DNA from: Argyresthia goedartella
Taxonomy: Eukaryota > Arthropoda > Insecta > Lepidoptera > Argyresthiidae
Direction of reading: 5' to 3'
DNA: 64,000 nt
Assembly: GCA_949825045.1 (NCBI GenBank)
Contig: OX463827.1
Location: forward strand, 6,284,501-6,348,500
Of this stretch, positions 1 to 9,633 are shown piece by piece; positions within the stretch are counted from its first letter, which is position 1, and every line of letters starts with the position of its first letter. The position numbers were made by a program, and so were the translations under genes. A model generated the notes under the pieces. It did not search any database. It had not been told where the DNA came from and worked only from the letters and a program-made list of their open reading frames with translations.

Positions 1-1478
1 ACGGTGTATCGGCCCCTGTTCAGCTCCGACTCCAGGTAGTGCAGGACTCTCGCCAGCTGGAGCGTCGTGCTGTGGCTGTCACGGAAGCCATGTTGCTCTG
101 CCCTCAGCTGGATGTGGGGCAGGATTCTCCGTAACAGCAGGCGCTCAAACAGCTTGGCGATATGAGGCAGCAGGGTGATCGGGCGGTAGCCTCCCGGGTG
201 TCTTCTGTCCTTCCCCGGCTTGGGGATGACGATCATTTTTCCCTTCTTCCAGAGGGCGGGGAAGTGACCGGTGCGCAGGATGCCGTTGAACAGCCGCGTC
301 AGCGAGACGATGGCTCTCCTTGGCAGCTGTACTAGGGCCCCCGCGACGACTCCGTCCGGGCCCGGGGCCTTCCGCTGGTTCAGCTTCAGGGCCACCTTCC
401 GGACTTCGCGGGGCGACATGAAGTAGTCGCCGGCGATTGGGCTGGAACTGCCCAGCGAAGTGGTCCGCCAGGATGGCGGCTCGAACTCGTGCGGCGTAGC
501 GGCGCCTGCCCGTGTGATCAAACATGGGGCAGACCGGCTCGGGAGTTGATGTCAGGCTGCGGTTCAGGCGGTGAAGGGCGGTGTCATCTTGGGAGGCCTG
601 GTCGATAGTGCGCTCCCAGGACTGTCCCCTCAGCTCGATGATGCCCGCGCGCAGTTCTTCTCCGAGCCGGTTGATCTCCGCCCTGATCACAGGGCAGCGC
701 GTGTGGTGCCAGGTTCGACGAAGACGGCGCTTGAGGTCCAGCTTCTTGCGGAGGTGTGGAGGGAGCCTCTCCTTCCGCAAAACCGGCGTTGGCTTGGTGG
801 TGGTGGCTGCGGCTTGAGCGGTGGTGATGGCTGTGGTGATGGCCACTGCCGCGGCTTCTACCTCTTCCTTGGTAGAAACACCGCCGGGGAGCTGCGTTGT
901 GTTCAACTCCAGCTGGTATTTGTGCCAGTCCGTCTTCGTTCTTGGACGCGGTGCCGACGTGAGATCGGCCTCCACCCCGAGGACCAGCAAAATAGGCAGG
1001 TGGGGGGTGTCGATGTCGTACAGCTCCCCGATGGCGATGGGGAACTGTACGTTCTTGACCAGGGCGACGTCTAGTACATCCGGGCGATGCATGGGGTTCG
1101 TCGGGTAGTGTGTCGGGGCCCCCGGGCTGAGAACTTCGTAGTTGGAGTTCTCAGCATCTTCCTGTAGGGCCCTTCCGGCGGAGTTGATGCTGTGGGACCC
1201 CCACTGGTGGTGCTTGGCGTTGAGATCGCCTGCGACCAGTGTGGGGGTCGCTCCTTCCATCATCGCTCGGATGTCTTCCGGGTGGAAATGGTGGACGTCG
1301 CCGGGAGGCTTGTAGGCTGCGAAGACTTTGAGCTCCGTGTCGGCCGTCTTCAGACGGACGCCTATGAACCGCGTCGTCTTGAAGGCGGGCAGCTCCAACT
1401 CTTCGTGGACGAGATCCCGTCTCACGAGGACCGCCGTGCCTCTGTACGGCACGTTCCTCGGAGATAACTCGTCGCGGA
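1..1478 (-). mobile_element. Jockey-like LINE, 3' half (endonuclease and start of RT)
   Basis: This is the downstream half of a non-LTR retrotransposon read on the minus strand. It leaves the window at base 1 in the middle of the reverse transcriptase. The upstream half is at 12481 to about 15370, so the two are one element split by an 11-kb insertion. The element would copy itself by target-primed reverse transcription. The Jockey assignment rests on the endonuclease and RT style and on the PRE_C2HC-type ORF1 of the other half. The exact join is uncertain because a short stretch (about 1479-1500) may belong to the inserted LINE's 5' end. Confidence 0.85.
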
Positions 1479-1485
1479 CCCCCAC
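145..1485 (-). pseudogene. Jockey-like ORF2 fragment: apurinic-type endonuclease, then frameshifted RT
   Basis: The open stretch begins without a true start codon because its N terminus lies at 12655-12485. It encodes the second half of an exonuclease/endonuclease/phosphatase domain. Visible motifs are GDLNAKHHQWGS (metal-binding GDxN with the following HxxWG) and the terminal PHLPI histidine motif. Around position 450 the frame is lost. The correct frame continues in another phase with KAPGPDGV and PKPGKD, RPITLL and QHGFR, which are RT fingers and palm motifs. The element therefore carries at least one frameshift besides the insertion and is not functional here. It resembles, but is not the same family as, the plus-strand fragment at 15.7-16.6 kb (shared NGILRTGHFP motif). 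Confidence 0.85.
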
Positions 1486-1500
1486 CGAACCCCAGACCGA

Positions 1501-2018
1501 ATAGCTGACGATGTAAACAGCTCTGTAGTTTTTATTTCAATTAAATTAGTCAAAATTGCTTTTCTGCACGAGTAAACTTAATTTAAGTAGTAATTAGTGA
1601 TTAAATAATGTGTAGATAAGAAACAGCTGTGCAAACATACAAGCTTTGGAAAAAACAAGACCGATTGTACCGGCCGATTGAACTGTCAAAATCAGTTCAA
1701 ATAGCAACGACGTAAACGGGGGAAGTATCGTTTTATTTCTGTATTTATATCAATAATCTCACCTTTCACACCCGTAAAAAACTAAACAAACCTTCATATA
1801 AGTGAAACACTTGCCGTACACTCACTCAGGTACCGTTTTGTCTCTCTTTACTTGGCAAAAGCGGAAGCAAAGTTGAAGACGCAACATTCTGCCACATTCA
1901 ACAAAAACACACACTTAACACCTTCATTGTGCAATAAACTCCCTAGTGTTCGCTAGTATTCCACCCGGTCATACACTGACACCTATTCGCGGTTTTTTTT
2001 CAGGCGAAAAAGGGTGCA
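1501..2018 (+). other. 5' leader of LINE copy A
   Basis: About 500 bp without a long reading frame between the disrupted Jockey sequence and the first ORF1 codon. It does not match the leader of copy B (58216 to about 58600). LINE leaders often carry an internal promoter, but no specific motif was recognised. Confidence 0.5.
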
Positions 2019-3556
2019 ATGCTGACCCGAAGCAAGATGAGCACACGCGATGTGGAGTTGAAGCTGAAAGCGACCTTGCTGGAGCTCAAGAAGAGCCTAG
2101 AGCTTTGTGAAATACTTCTACGAGAGCGAGATGAGTGTGAAGAGGAGATAGAAAAGCAAATTAAGAAAAATTCGGCGCTAAAAGAAAAGAACACCAAGTC
2201 GACTCATTTTACAAGTGTCATGATGTCCACCACGTAGCATTGCAACACATAAAATCACTTGAACAAAAGCTTGCAGAGGCACACCACGAGCTTCAAGTTT
2301 TCAGCGAGCGGGAGGAACAGCGAGACAGTGCTACAACCAGGGCCTTCTATAATGAGGTCATGAGCCAAACTGGCATACCAACTATTGACCTAACAGCTTG
2401 TGATCTCACGTGTGATAGTCCTAATAGATCGCAATCAGTAACCACTATGAGCTGTAGTAAAAATAAATTAAAGAAATATGTTAAATTGAATAATTATACA
2501 AAAAAAACACAAAAACTAGCTAATAGAAATAAAATATTTTGTAAAAATGTAAATTGTAGCAAGGAACGTGTCGAATTAATTAAGGAAATCGATGATTGTA
2601 GATTATGTTTGGAAAAAACTACAGAAAAGTACGAATGTGACACACGGCGACTCCAGTCAGATATGCATATTTTAAACTCATCATTACAAAGTATTACACG
2701 TAAATATGAGTCAGCACAATACGAAATTAAGGAACATGTGTCGGCTATGAATAGTTTGTTGGAGACGTGTAAGTATAATTATGACACTTTCATATCTTTG
2801 ACCGACAATCACATCTGTGATTGTAAACAAGCTCCAGCGGACTGTTCCGTGCCGACCGTGTGTCCCGCCGAGCAGCCGGCCGAACAGCTGATACTGACCC
2901 AGGCGCCGCCGTCAGTCGACTTGAGTACTAATAGTGTTATCAATAACGCCTCCTTCTCTCGGACAAAGGATAGGTATATAATGTACAGAGATGAACTTGG
3001 AAAAAATATGGGTTTACAACTTAGTCAGCGCGTGGGCCAGGCAATATTAAATAACTGTATGCCTGGCGCCACATATTCACAAATATTAAACAAAGTGTTG
3101 TCATCGCAGTTTTTAGAACCAACCACCCTAATTATTTTAATTGGTAGAAGGGAAAATGTATCTAAAAAACTAATTACTAAATACTTTTCCAAATTAAATT
3201 CTTTACAAAATGTAGATAGAATAATCTTGTTTGCGTTTCCCTTCAGCCAATCTTTGTCACAACATGAAAATCATATAAGACATGATGATTATAATACATT
3301 TATACACACATTGACATGTCGTCATACTGAAAAATTTCATTTCATAGACACCAATATTTGTATTGGAAAATATTTTTATTTGACTAAGGATAGGTATTAC
3401 CTATCTAGGTTTTATACAAAACAGATAGCACAGTCACTATCTTATTTTATTTTGAACTCAGTCAAGTTTTTGACTAATGAAACGCCTGCTTCTATTGAGC
3501 AGTGTAATAATAATGACATGTACTCCTTGGAATCTGTTCCAAGCTCTTTAAATTAA
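2019..3556 (+). pseudogene. LINE copy A ORF1: coiled coil plus esterase-like domain, frameshifted
   Basis: ORF1 proteins of this group bind element RNA. The first segment (2019-2237) is highly charged and heptad-like (coiled coil). It runs into a stop at 2235, while the continuing frame reads from about 2195 through 3556, so a one-base shift in the A-rich run near 2190 has broken the gene. The remaining 438 residues contain Cys-rich motifs (NRNKIFCKNVNCSKE, DDCRLCLE) and a C-terminal region that resembles the SGNH/esterase-like domain of CR1-type ORF1 proteins. That assignment is by general shape only. From DLTCDSPNRSQSV onward the sequence is almost the same as copy B; before that it is unrelated. 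Confidence 0.8.
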
Positions 3557-3626
3557 CCCATAGGACAACAGAGAGTAACTCTGGCAGTAATATTAATATT
3601 TGTATAAATATACCTTCATCTTGCCC

Positions 3627-3837
3627 TGTTTAAATGATGTCAATTATACTAAGTGTTTAGTTTTAAACCACACCACTAGATGGCGTTGGTAGTACTTTGC
3701 CTCGCGGTATCGTAAGGTTTTCATCTCAGCTTATATTTCTAACATGTAATTTGAATTGTTGAGTTTTAATTAAGAGTTTAACAAGTACTTAAATACAGTG
3801 CAGTGAGTAAAGTAAAGTGAAGTGTTTTAGTTCTCCA
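3627..3837 (+). repeat. 5' LTR of BEL/Pao element
   Basis: 211 bp, from TGTTTAAATG to GTTCTCCA. It matches the 3' LTR at 9418-9628 base for base as far as I could compare them. LTRs carry promoter and polyadenylation signals; no strong TATA box was singled out. Confidence 0.93.
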
Positions 3838-3840
3838 TAG

Positions 3841-3857
3841 TGGTCCTTCGAAACGGA
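3841..3857 (+). promoter_or_regulatory. Candidate tRNA primer-binding site
   Basis: Just after the 5' LTR and a 3-base spacer the sequence begins TGGTCCTTCGAAACGG. A primer-binding site should begin with TGG, the complement of the tRNA CCA end. The matching tRNA was not identified. Confidence 0.5.
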
Positions 3858-3917
3858 TTTGTATTTGGGACAGTGCGAGTGCGAAATTTGACCTTGAGAA
3901 TTTTACAGTTGTGTTCT

Positions 3918-4082
3918 AAAGACTTAGAAAAATCACGATCAATAAAAAGACTTGTAAAATTTCAAGAGTGTAATCTGGACTTAGAAAAATCACGATCAAA
4001 AAAAAGACTTGTAAAATTTCAAGAGTGTATTCTGAACTTAGAAAAATTACGATTAAAAAAAAGACTTGTAAAATTTCACACT
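3918..4082 (+). repeat. Three tandem 57-bp repeats in the BEL/Pao leader
   Basis: Three consecutive units contain GACTTAGAAAAATCACGATC and AAAAAGACTTGTAAAATTTC, with a few substitutions in the third. They end in a long A run followed by T. In one frame (within 3840-4208) they read as a repeated basic peptide, LEKSRSKKRLVKFQE. They lie before the main start codon, in the position of a packaging or leader region. Confidence 0.85.
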
Positions 4083-4150
4083 TCGAAAAAAAAAAAAAAA
4101 AAAATTTTTTTTGAAGAATTTAACTACGTCTACAAATCAGTTATATCAAG

Positions 4151-7100
4151 ATGGCTGAACTTTGCATGTCTCAGATTGATCTTAAAGAAAGAATTGATAA
4201 GATTTTAACGAATACTAAAAAGACAAGTAAGAGTTTACGTACACTCGGATTTTATGAGACACGCTTAGAATTAGCGGAAGGTTATTGGAAAGAGTATAAT
4301 ACACAGAAGACACATATTCTAAGTACCGTTTCTGACAAGGTCGTTAAAGAAACAGGATTTAACATTCGAGAACATTTCGATTTAACAGAAGAAAGTTATT
4401 TGGCACTCAAAACGTATATGAAAGAGGCGATCAACGAGTTAAAAAACGCTGACAAGAAACAACAGAATAATGAAAGCAGTGTATCGGTAGTGAGTGACAA
4501 TTCAGAGGGAAAGGTTAAGCGGATGAAAGCTAAGCTTCCACCCATAGCCATACCTACCTTTTCAGGTAGTTACAGTGAATGGATGAGCTATAGAGATTTA
4601 TTCACCACACTCATCCACCAGGAACCAGGTCTCTCAAAGATTGAAAAACACCATTACTTGAAGTCAAGTTTGTCAGGTGAAGCCGAACAATTGCTGAGAC
4701 ATTTTACTCTTACGGAAGCTAATTATGAAAAGTCTTGGAAGACACTAGAAGAGAGATACAATAATAAAAGAGTTATTGTGAGCAACATCCTTAATCGCCT
4801 ACTTAATCAAAAGAAGCTGATAATAGAATGCGCAAGTGGTCTGAAAGAATTATTGGACACAACAAAAGAATGCCTTAATTCTCTGGATAATTTGGACATC
4901 GACACTTCTGCATGGGATGCGATTGTGGTACATATAGTAGTCTCCAAGTTGGATATCGAGACACACAAACTTTGGGAACAATCACTTGGATCCACAACAG
5001 AAATACCAAAGTTTACCACATTAGCTCAGCATCTGGAGAATCGCTTCCGATCGATGGAGATGATTAGCGTCACACAAAGAAAAGAGTTTGCCAAACCACC
5101 ACCACGTCCTGCACCAAAAACTACAACTGTAAAAACTTTCGTCGCAGAAATAGAAAGCACCTGCACCTACTGCAATCAGAACCATTACTTATGCCACTGT
5201 AAAGATTTTGCCACACTAGATATTCCACAACGTCAAGAATTTGTAAAGAATAACGGAATATGCTTCAATTGTCTTGTAAAAGGACACTCCGTTAGTCACT
5301 GCCGACAAAGCACATCCTGCAAAAAGTGTTACCGTCGTCACCACACGTTGCTCCATGCTACGCACACGCACAAGACAGCTGTCACACCTGAGAAACCCGA
5401 GGAAACACAAGCTATAAGCATGAAAACTGAATTCATGAATTCGCAAGTTTTGCTAGCTACAGCACTGGTTGCAGTTCAAGCTATAAACGGAGAGACACAC
5501 ATTCTCCGAGCCCTCATTGATCAAGGATCTCAGGCCTCCTTTGTTACTGAAGCTGCTTCTCAACTACTCAATCTCAAGCGCACAAGTGTTAATGGCAAAA
5601 TCTCTGGAATATCTGACACATCAGTGATAACTACAAAGTCTATGGTCACACTATCATTCCACTCTCTGCACAATCGAGAAATGACACCAATCACAGTCAA
5701 CGCATATGTCCTAAGGAGACTTACCTCATTGCTACCCTCCCATGAGTTTCCTGTGGATGCTTGGCCATCACTTGAAAAATTAAACCTTGCAGACCCACAA
5801 CTCCACAAACCTGGCTCCATTGACATTTTACTTGGTGCCGAAGTGCACGCACAAATCATGCTAGAAGGATTAAAGAGACACGACACATTAATCGCACTAA
5901 ATTCACGTCTAGGCTGGTTGATATCTGGCAAAATAGAGAAAACTCCAACCACCCAGCCACACAATATAGTAGTTGCTCATGCGAATTTTGAGGTTGATCA
6001 ATTGCTAAGAAAGTTTTGGGAGATTGAAGAATACTTACCACACACGAAGCCTATGGCGAAATTAGAGACGTTGTGTGAAGAGCATTACAAGAATACTCAC
6101 ACTCGGAACACTGACGGTCGTTACATCGTGAGTCTCCCCTTCAAAGATGATTCAGACACCAACTTAGGTGATTCCAGGCCACTGGCAGTCAATCGTTTAC
6201 TTCAAATGGAGAGACGTACTGCACGCCAACCTGAATTAAGAGACGATTACTGTAAGTTCATGCAACAGTACCTTACAGATGGTCACATGGAAAAGGTACC
6301 TGAAAAAGAAAAGAAAAATGAATATACACAAAGGGATAAAAGGATATATTACTTACCTCATCACGCAGTCGTTAGAGAATCTAGCATCAGCACAAAACTC
6401 AGAGTGGTCTTCGACGGAAGTGCCAAACCTGAAAAAGGAAATTCACTCAATGACGAATTGCTAATTGGTCCTCCTCTACAAGCAGACATTCGAGATTTAG
6501 TTACGAGATGGAGACAATACAAATTTTGCTTAGTAGCTGATATACAGAAAATGTATAGACAAATACTTATATCCAAAGAAGACACCGAATATCAAAGAAT
6601 TCTGTGGCGGGAAGCACCGAACAAACCAATAGAAGAATATCGGCTACTTACTGTAACATACGGTACTTCTTGCGCACCGTTTTTGGCGATTCGAACACTG
6701 CATCAACTTGCTATAGACGAACGTGAAGAATTCCCTGAAGAAGTCGAGAAGCTGAAAGTCGATTTATACATGGACGATCTGATGACGGGTGCGTCCACTG
6801 AAGAGACTGCGGTTCAACTGCAGACACGCTTGACAGCGCTACTGTCTAGAGGTGGCTTTCCTTTGCACAAGTGGGCTTCGAACAGTGAATTAGTGTTGAG
6901 TAATATCCCAAACTCTAATAAAGAACCTCAAAGCTCGGTGAATATCCAAGTTGATGAATCAGTGAAAACTTTGGGTATAATGTGGAAACCTCAAAATGAC
7001 AATTTCGAGTTGAAAATACAAATCGACTGTAAGAATACACACTTTGCCACAAAAAGAAATGTTTTGTCTGCAATAGCTAAGACTTTCGACCCCCTGGGTT

Positions 7101-9343
7101 GGTTAGCACCAAGTGTCATAGTTCTAAAGATGTTTATGCAAAAATTATGGGCTGCTGGCTTAGGTTGGGATACAGAACTACCAGATGAACTCAAAAATGA
7201 ATGGTTAACTTACTTAGAGAAATTTGTTAACATGAAACCCATTCAACTACCTCGATGGTTAGGAATTTCTGTCGCCACAATTCATGTTGAACTTCACGGC
7301 TTCAGTGATGCTTCTGAAACCGCATATGCTGGGGTGGTGTACCTCAGAGTTTGGGATGGCCAAGACGTCAGAGTTAGTTTGATTATAAGTAAAACTAAAG
7401 TTGCCCCCGTAAAACAAGTGTCTGTGGCTCGCCTTGAACTCTGCGGTGCCGTGCTATTATCTAAGATGTTATACGATGTAAAGACAAGTCTAAAAATACC
7501 TGACGATCGTGTTTTTGCATGGTCCGATTCTACCATAGTTCTGTCGTGGTTGCGAAAAACTCCAAATACCTGGACAACGTTTGTTGCGAACCGTACCACA
7601 GAAGTGTTGAATGTCACTAACAGTAGCCAGTGGAATCATGTAAGTTCCTCTGAAAATCCAGCCGATTGTGCTACACGAGGTGTTAATCCAGAGGAGCTCC
7701 CAAACAAAGAACTATGGTGGCATGGCGCACCTTTTTTGAAACAGAAAGATATTTGTTACCAACAATTTGTAGCTATTGCCGAAGACGAGTTACCTGAAAG
7801 AAAGAAACTTACAAAATTTACTTATCATTGTGTAGATGATGATACTGAAGAACATCTTAATAGGTACTCTACACTGTTAAAATTGGTTCGAGTCACTGCG
7901 TACTGCATTCGATTTGTAAACAAATGTAAATCTCACAAAAACCAAGACAATATACAACCGCTGCCTTCCTATTTGACAGTGAGTGAAATTCGAAATGCCT
8001 CCAATATATGTATACGACTTTCACAAGCTAAACATTTCACAGCGGAAATTGAACTGTTAACACATGGTAAATCTGTAACCAAATGCAGTAAGATATATGC
8101 ATTAAATCCATTTCTAGATGATTCGAGAATTCTGAGAGTGGGTGGACGTCTAACCAATGCTGATATAGCGTTTGATTTGAAATTTCCAATTGTTCTGATG
8201 AATAAAAGTAAGCTTGCGGAGCTTATAGCTACTGAAGCTCATCACAAAACTTTGCATGGTGGCCATCAACTCACACTCAATTATGTTAGACGTAAGTACT
8301 GGATAGTTGGAGCTAAACAACTTATAAAGAAAACTGTAAGAAAATGTATACCATGTTTTAAGCAGTATGCAACACCAATCACTCCATTCATGGGCAATTT
8401 ACCCCAGTGCAGAGTCACACCAACCCGACCATTTCGCAGTAGCGGTGTAGATTATGCTGGTCCTTTTACTCTAAAGCTGTACACAGGTAGATGTGCGAGA
8501 ACTTGTAAAGCATATATTTGTTTGTTTGTTTGTACTGTGACAAAAGCCATTCACCTTGAACTGGTGAGTGATCTCACAAGCTCAGCCTTTTTAGCAGCAT
8601 TTAAAAGATTCACGTCGCGTCGTGGCCATTGTAGCGACTTGTGGAGCGATTGTGGAACCAACTTCATAGGAGCCTCACGCGAGTTAGATCTTGCTTTTAA
8701 AAATAGAAAATCACAAGTAGTTGCGGAAATTGCTGAATTGTTATCCAATGATGCCACAAATTGGCACTTCAATCCCCCTAGTAGTCCCCACTTTGGCGGA
8801 TTGTGGGAAAGCGGTGTAAAATCCGTAAAAGGTCATTTGAAACGTGTTATCGGACAAACTTGTCTCACTTTCGAAGAATTTGCAACCTTTTTGACCCAAG
8901 TTGAAGCTTGTGTTAATTCTCGTCCTTTAACTTTAATATGTTCCTCTCTCGATGAACCTCCACTTACCCCTGGACATTTTCTCATAGGAGAACCTCCAAT
9001 TACAATACCGGAAGAAGATTATACGAATGCCAAATTGAATTCCTTAAAACGTTGGCAAACTGTTCAGCGCTTGGTGCAATGTTTATGGCAGCGATGGCAA
9101 ATTGAATATCTGACTAATCTGCAGCATCGTTACAAATGGAACAAAAATGTTCCAGACATTGACATAGGTACTATCGTTTTAGTAAAAGATGAACATTTAC
9201 CTCCGGGAAAATGGCTTTTGGGTAGAGTTGTTACAAAACACCCGGGAACAGATGGTATAACTCGAGTTGTTTCACTACGGTACAAAAATTGTATATTTAA
9301 AAGACCTCTTACTAAGTTATGTCCTCTGCCCCTGGATGATTAA
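4151..9343 (+). CDS. BEL/Pao gag-pol polyprotein, 1,730 residues, intact
   Basis: One open frame from MAELCMSQ to the stop at 9343. The N-terminal part (about 130-280) resembles the gag-like DUF1759 domain. Cys/His knuckles follow, including a classical CX2CX4HX4C at Cys371. Next is a retroviral-type aspartic protease with IDQGSQ (Asp457), then RT with YMDD at 873-876 and an RNase H/Peptidase_A17 region with FSDASE and WSDSTIVLSWL. The integrase has an HH-CC zinc site (His1364 region, Cys1399 and Cys1402) and a D,D,E core at Asp1434, Asp1500 and Glu1553. The tail resembles DUF5641. All catalytic motifs are present and there is no stop or frameshift, so this copy could be active. It ends about 75 bp before the 3' LTR, leaving no room for an envelope gene. 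The ATG at 4151 is the first in a good position after the leader repeats. Confidence 0.95.
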   Translation: MAELCMSQIDLKERIDKILTNTKKTSKSLRTLGFYETRLELAEGYWKEYNTQKTHILSTVSDKVVKETGFNIREHFDLTEESYLALKTYMKEAINELKNADKKQQNNESSVSVVSDNSEGKVKRMKAKLPPIAIPTFSGSYSEWMSYRDLFTTLIHQEPGLSKIEKHHYLKSSLSGEAEQLLRHFTLTEANYEKSWKTLEERYNNKRVIVSNILNRLLNQKKLIIECASGLKELLDTTKECLNSLDNLDIDTSAWDAIVVHIVVSKLDIETHKLWEQSLGSTTEIPKFTTLAQHLENRFRSMEMISVTQRKEFAKPPPRPAPKTTTVKTFVAEIESTCTYCNQNHYLCHCKDFATLDIPQRQEFVKNNGICFNCLVKGHSVSHCRQSTSCKKCYRRHHTLLHATHTHKTAVTPEKPEETQAISMKTEFMNSQVLLATALVAVQAINGETHILRALIDQGSQASFVTEAASQLLNLKRTSVNGKISGISDTSVITTKSMVTLSFHSLHNREMTPITVNAYVLRRLTSLLPSHEFPVDAWPSLEKLNLADPQLHKPGSIDILLGAEVHAQIMLEGLKRHDTLIALNSRLGWLISGKIEKTPTTQPHNIVVAHANFEVDQLLRKFWEIEEYLPHTKPMAKLETLCEEHYKNTHTRNTDGRYIVSLPFKDDSDTNLGDSRPLAVNRLLQMERRTARQPELRDDYCKFMQQYLTDGHMEKVPEKEKKNEYTQRDKRIYYLPHHAVVRESSISTKLRVVFDGSAKPEKGNSLNDELLIGPPLQADIRDLVTRWRQYKFCLVADIQKMYRQILISKEDTEYQRILWREAPNKPIEEYRLLTVTYGTSCAPFLAIRTLHQLAIDEREEFPEEVEKLKVDLYMDDLMTGASTEETAVQLQTRLTALLSRGGFPLHKWASNSELVLSNIPNSNKEPQSSVNIQVDESVKTLGIMWKPQNDNFELKIQIDCKNTHFATKRNVLSAIAKTFDPLGWLAPSVIVLKMFMQKLWAAGLGWDTELPDELKNEWLTYLEKFVNMKPIQLPRWLGISVATIHVELHGFSDASETAYAGVVYLRVWDGQDVRVSLIISKTKVAPVKQVSVARLELCGAVLLSKMLYDVKTSLKIPDDRVFAWSDSTIVLSWLRKTPNTWTTFVANRTTEVLNVTNSSQWNHVSSSENPADCATRGVNPEELPNKELWWHGAPFLKQKDICYQQFVAIAEDELPERKKLTKFTYHCVDDDTEEHLNRYSTLLKLVRVTAYCIRFVNKCKSHKNQDNIQPLPSYLTVSEIRNASNICIRLSQAKHFTAEIELLTHGKSVTKCSKIYALNPFLDDSRILRVGGRLTNADIAFDLKFPIVLMNKSKLAELIATEAHHKTLHGGHQLTLNYVRRKYWIVGAKQLIKKTVRKCIPCFKQYATPITPFMGNLPQCRVTPTRPFRSSGVDYAGPFTLKLYTGRCARTCKAYICLFVCTVTKAIHLELVSDLTSSAFLAAFKRFTSRRGHCSDLWSDCGTNFIGASRELDLAFKNRKSQVVAEIAELLSNDATNWHFNPPSSPHFGGLWESGVKSVKGHLKRVIGQTCLTFEEFATFLTQVEACVNSRPLTLICSSLDEPPLTPGHFLIGEPPITIPEEDYTNAKLNSLKRWQTVQRLVQCLWQRWQIEYLTNLQHRYKWNKNVPDIDIGTIVLVKDEHLPPGKWLLGRVVTKHPGTDGITRVVSLRYKNCIFKRPLTKLCPLPLDD

Positions 9344-9417
9344 TAGGGTAGATATTTCTATAATTTGTTGTTATGTGCGATTTGTTTAAGGACCGTATTG
9401 TCCTTAGGCGGCGATGA

Positions 9418-9628
9418 TGTTTAAATGATGTCAATTATACTAAGTGTTTAGTTTTAAACCACACCACTAGATGGCGTTGGTAGTACTTTGCCTCGCGGTA
9501 TCGTAAGGTTTTCATCTCAGCTTATATTTCTAACATGTAATTTGAATTGTTGAGTTTTAATTAAGAGTTTAACAAGTACTTAAATACAGTGCAGTGAGTA
9601 AAGTAAAGTGAAGTGTTTTAGTTCTCCA
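9418..9628 (+). repeat. 3' LTR of BEL/Pao element
   Basis: 211 bp, matching the 5' LTR by eye. It is preceded by a purine-rich GGCGGCGATGA that may serve as polypurine tract, and followed by the TSD TGCCC. A reading frame that starts inside this LTR and runs into LINE ORF2 is an artefact of the insertion. Confidence 0.93.
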
Positions 9629-9633
9629 TGCCC

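Larger units (their letters stand above)
3622..9633 (+). mobile_element. Complete BEL/Pao LTR retrotransposon with 5-bp TSD
   Basis: The element proper is 3627-9628 (6,002 bp). It starts TGTTTAAATG and ends TTCTCCA, giving the usual TG...CA ends. It is flanked by the direct repeat TGCCC (3622-3626 and 9629-9633). Removing one TSD copy and the element restores the sequence seen in LINE copy B at the same place (around 56535), which proves the insertion. It has a 211-bp LTR at each end, a leader with tandem repeats, one uninterrupted gag-pol polyprotein and no env-like ORF. The LTRs look identical by eye, so the insertion is young. Confidence 0.95.

Noticed and set aside
9344..9417. Envelope gene in the BEL/Pao element
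   Set aside because: Only about 75 bp separate the polyprotein stop from the 3' LTR.
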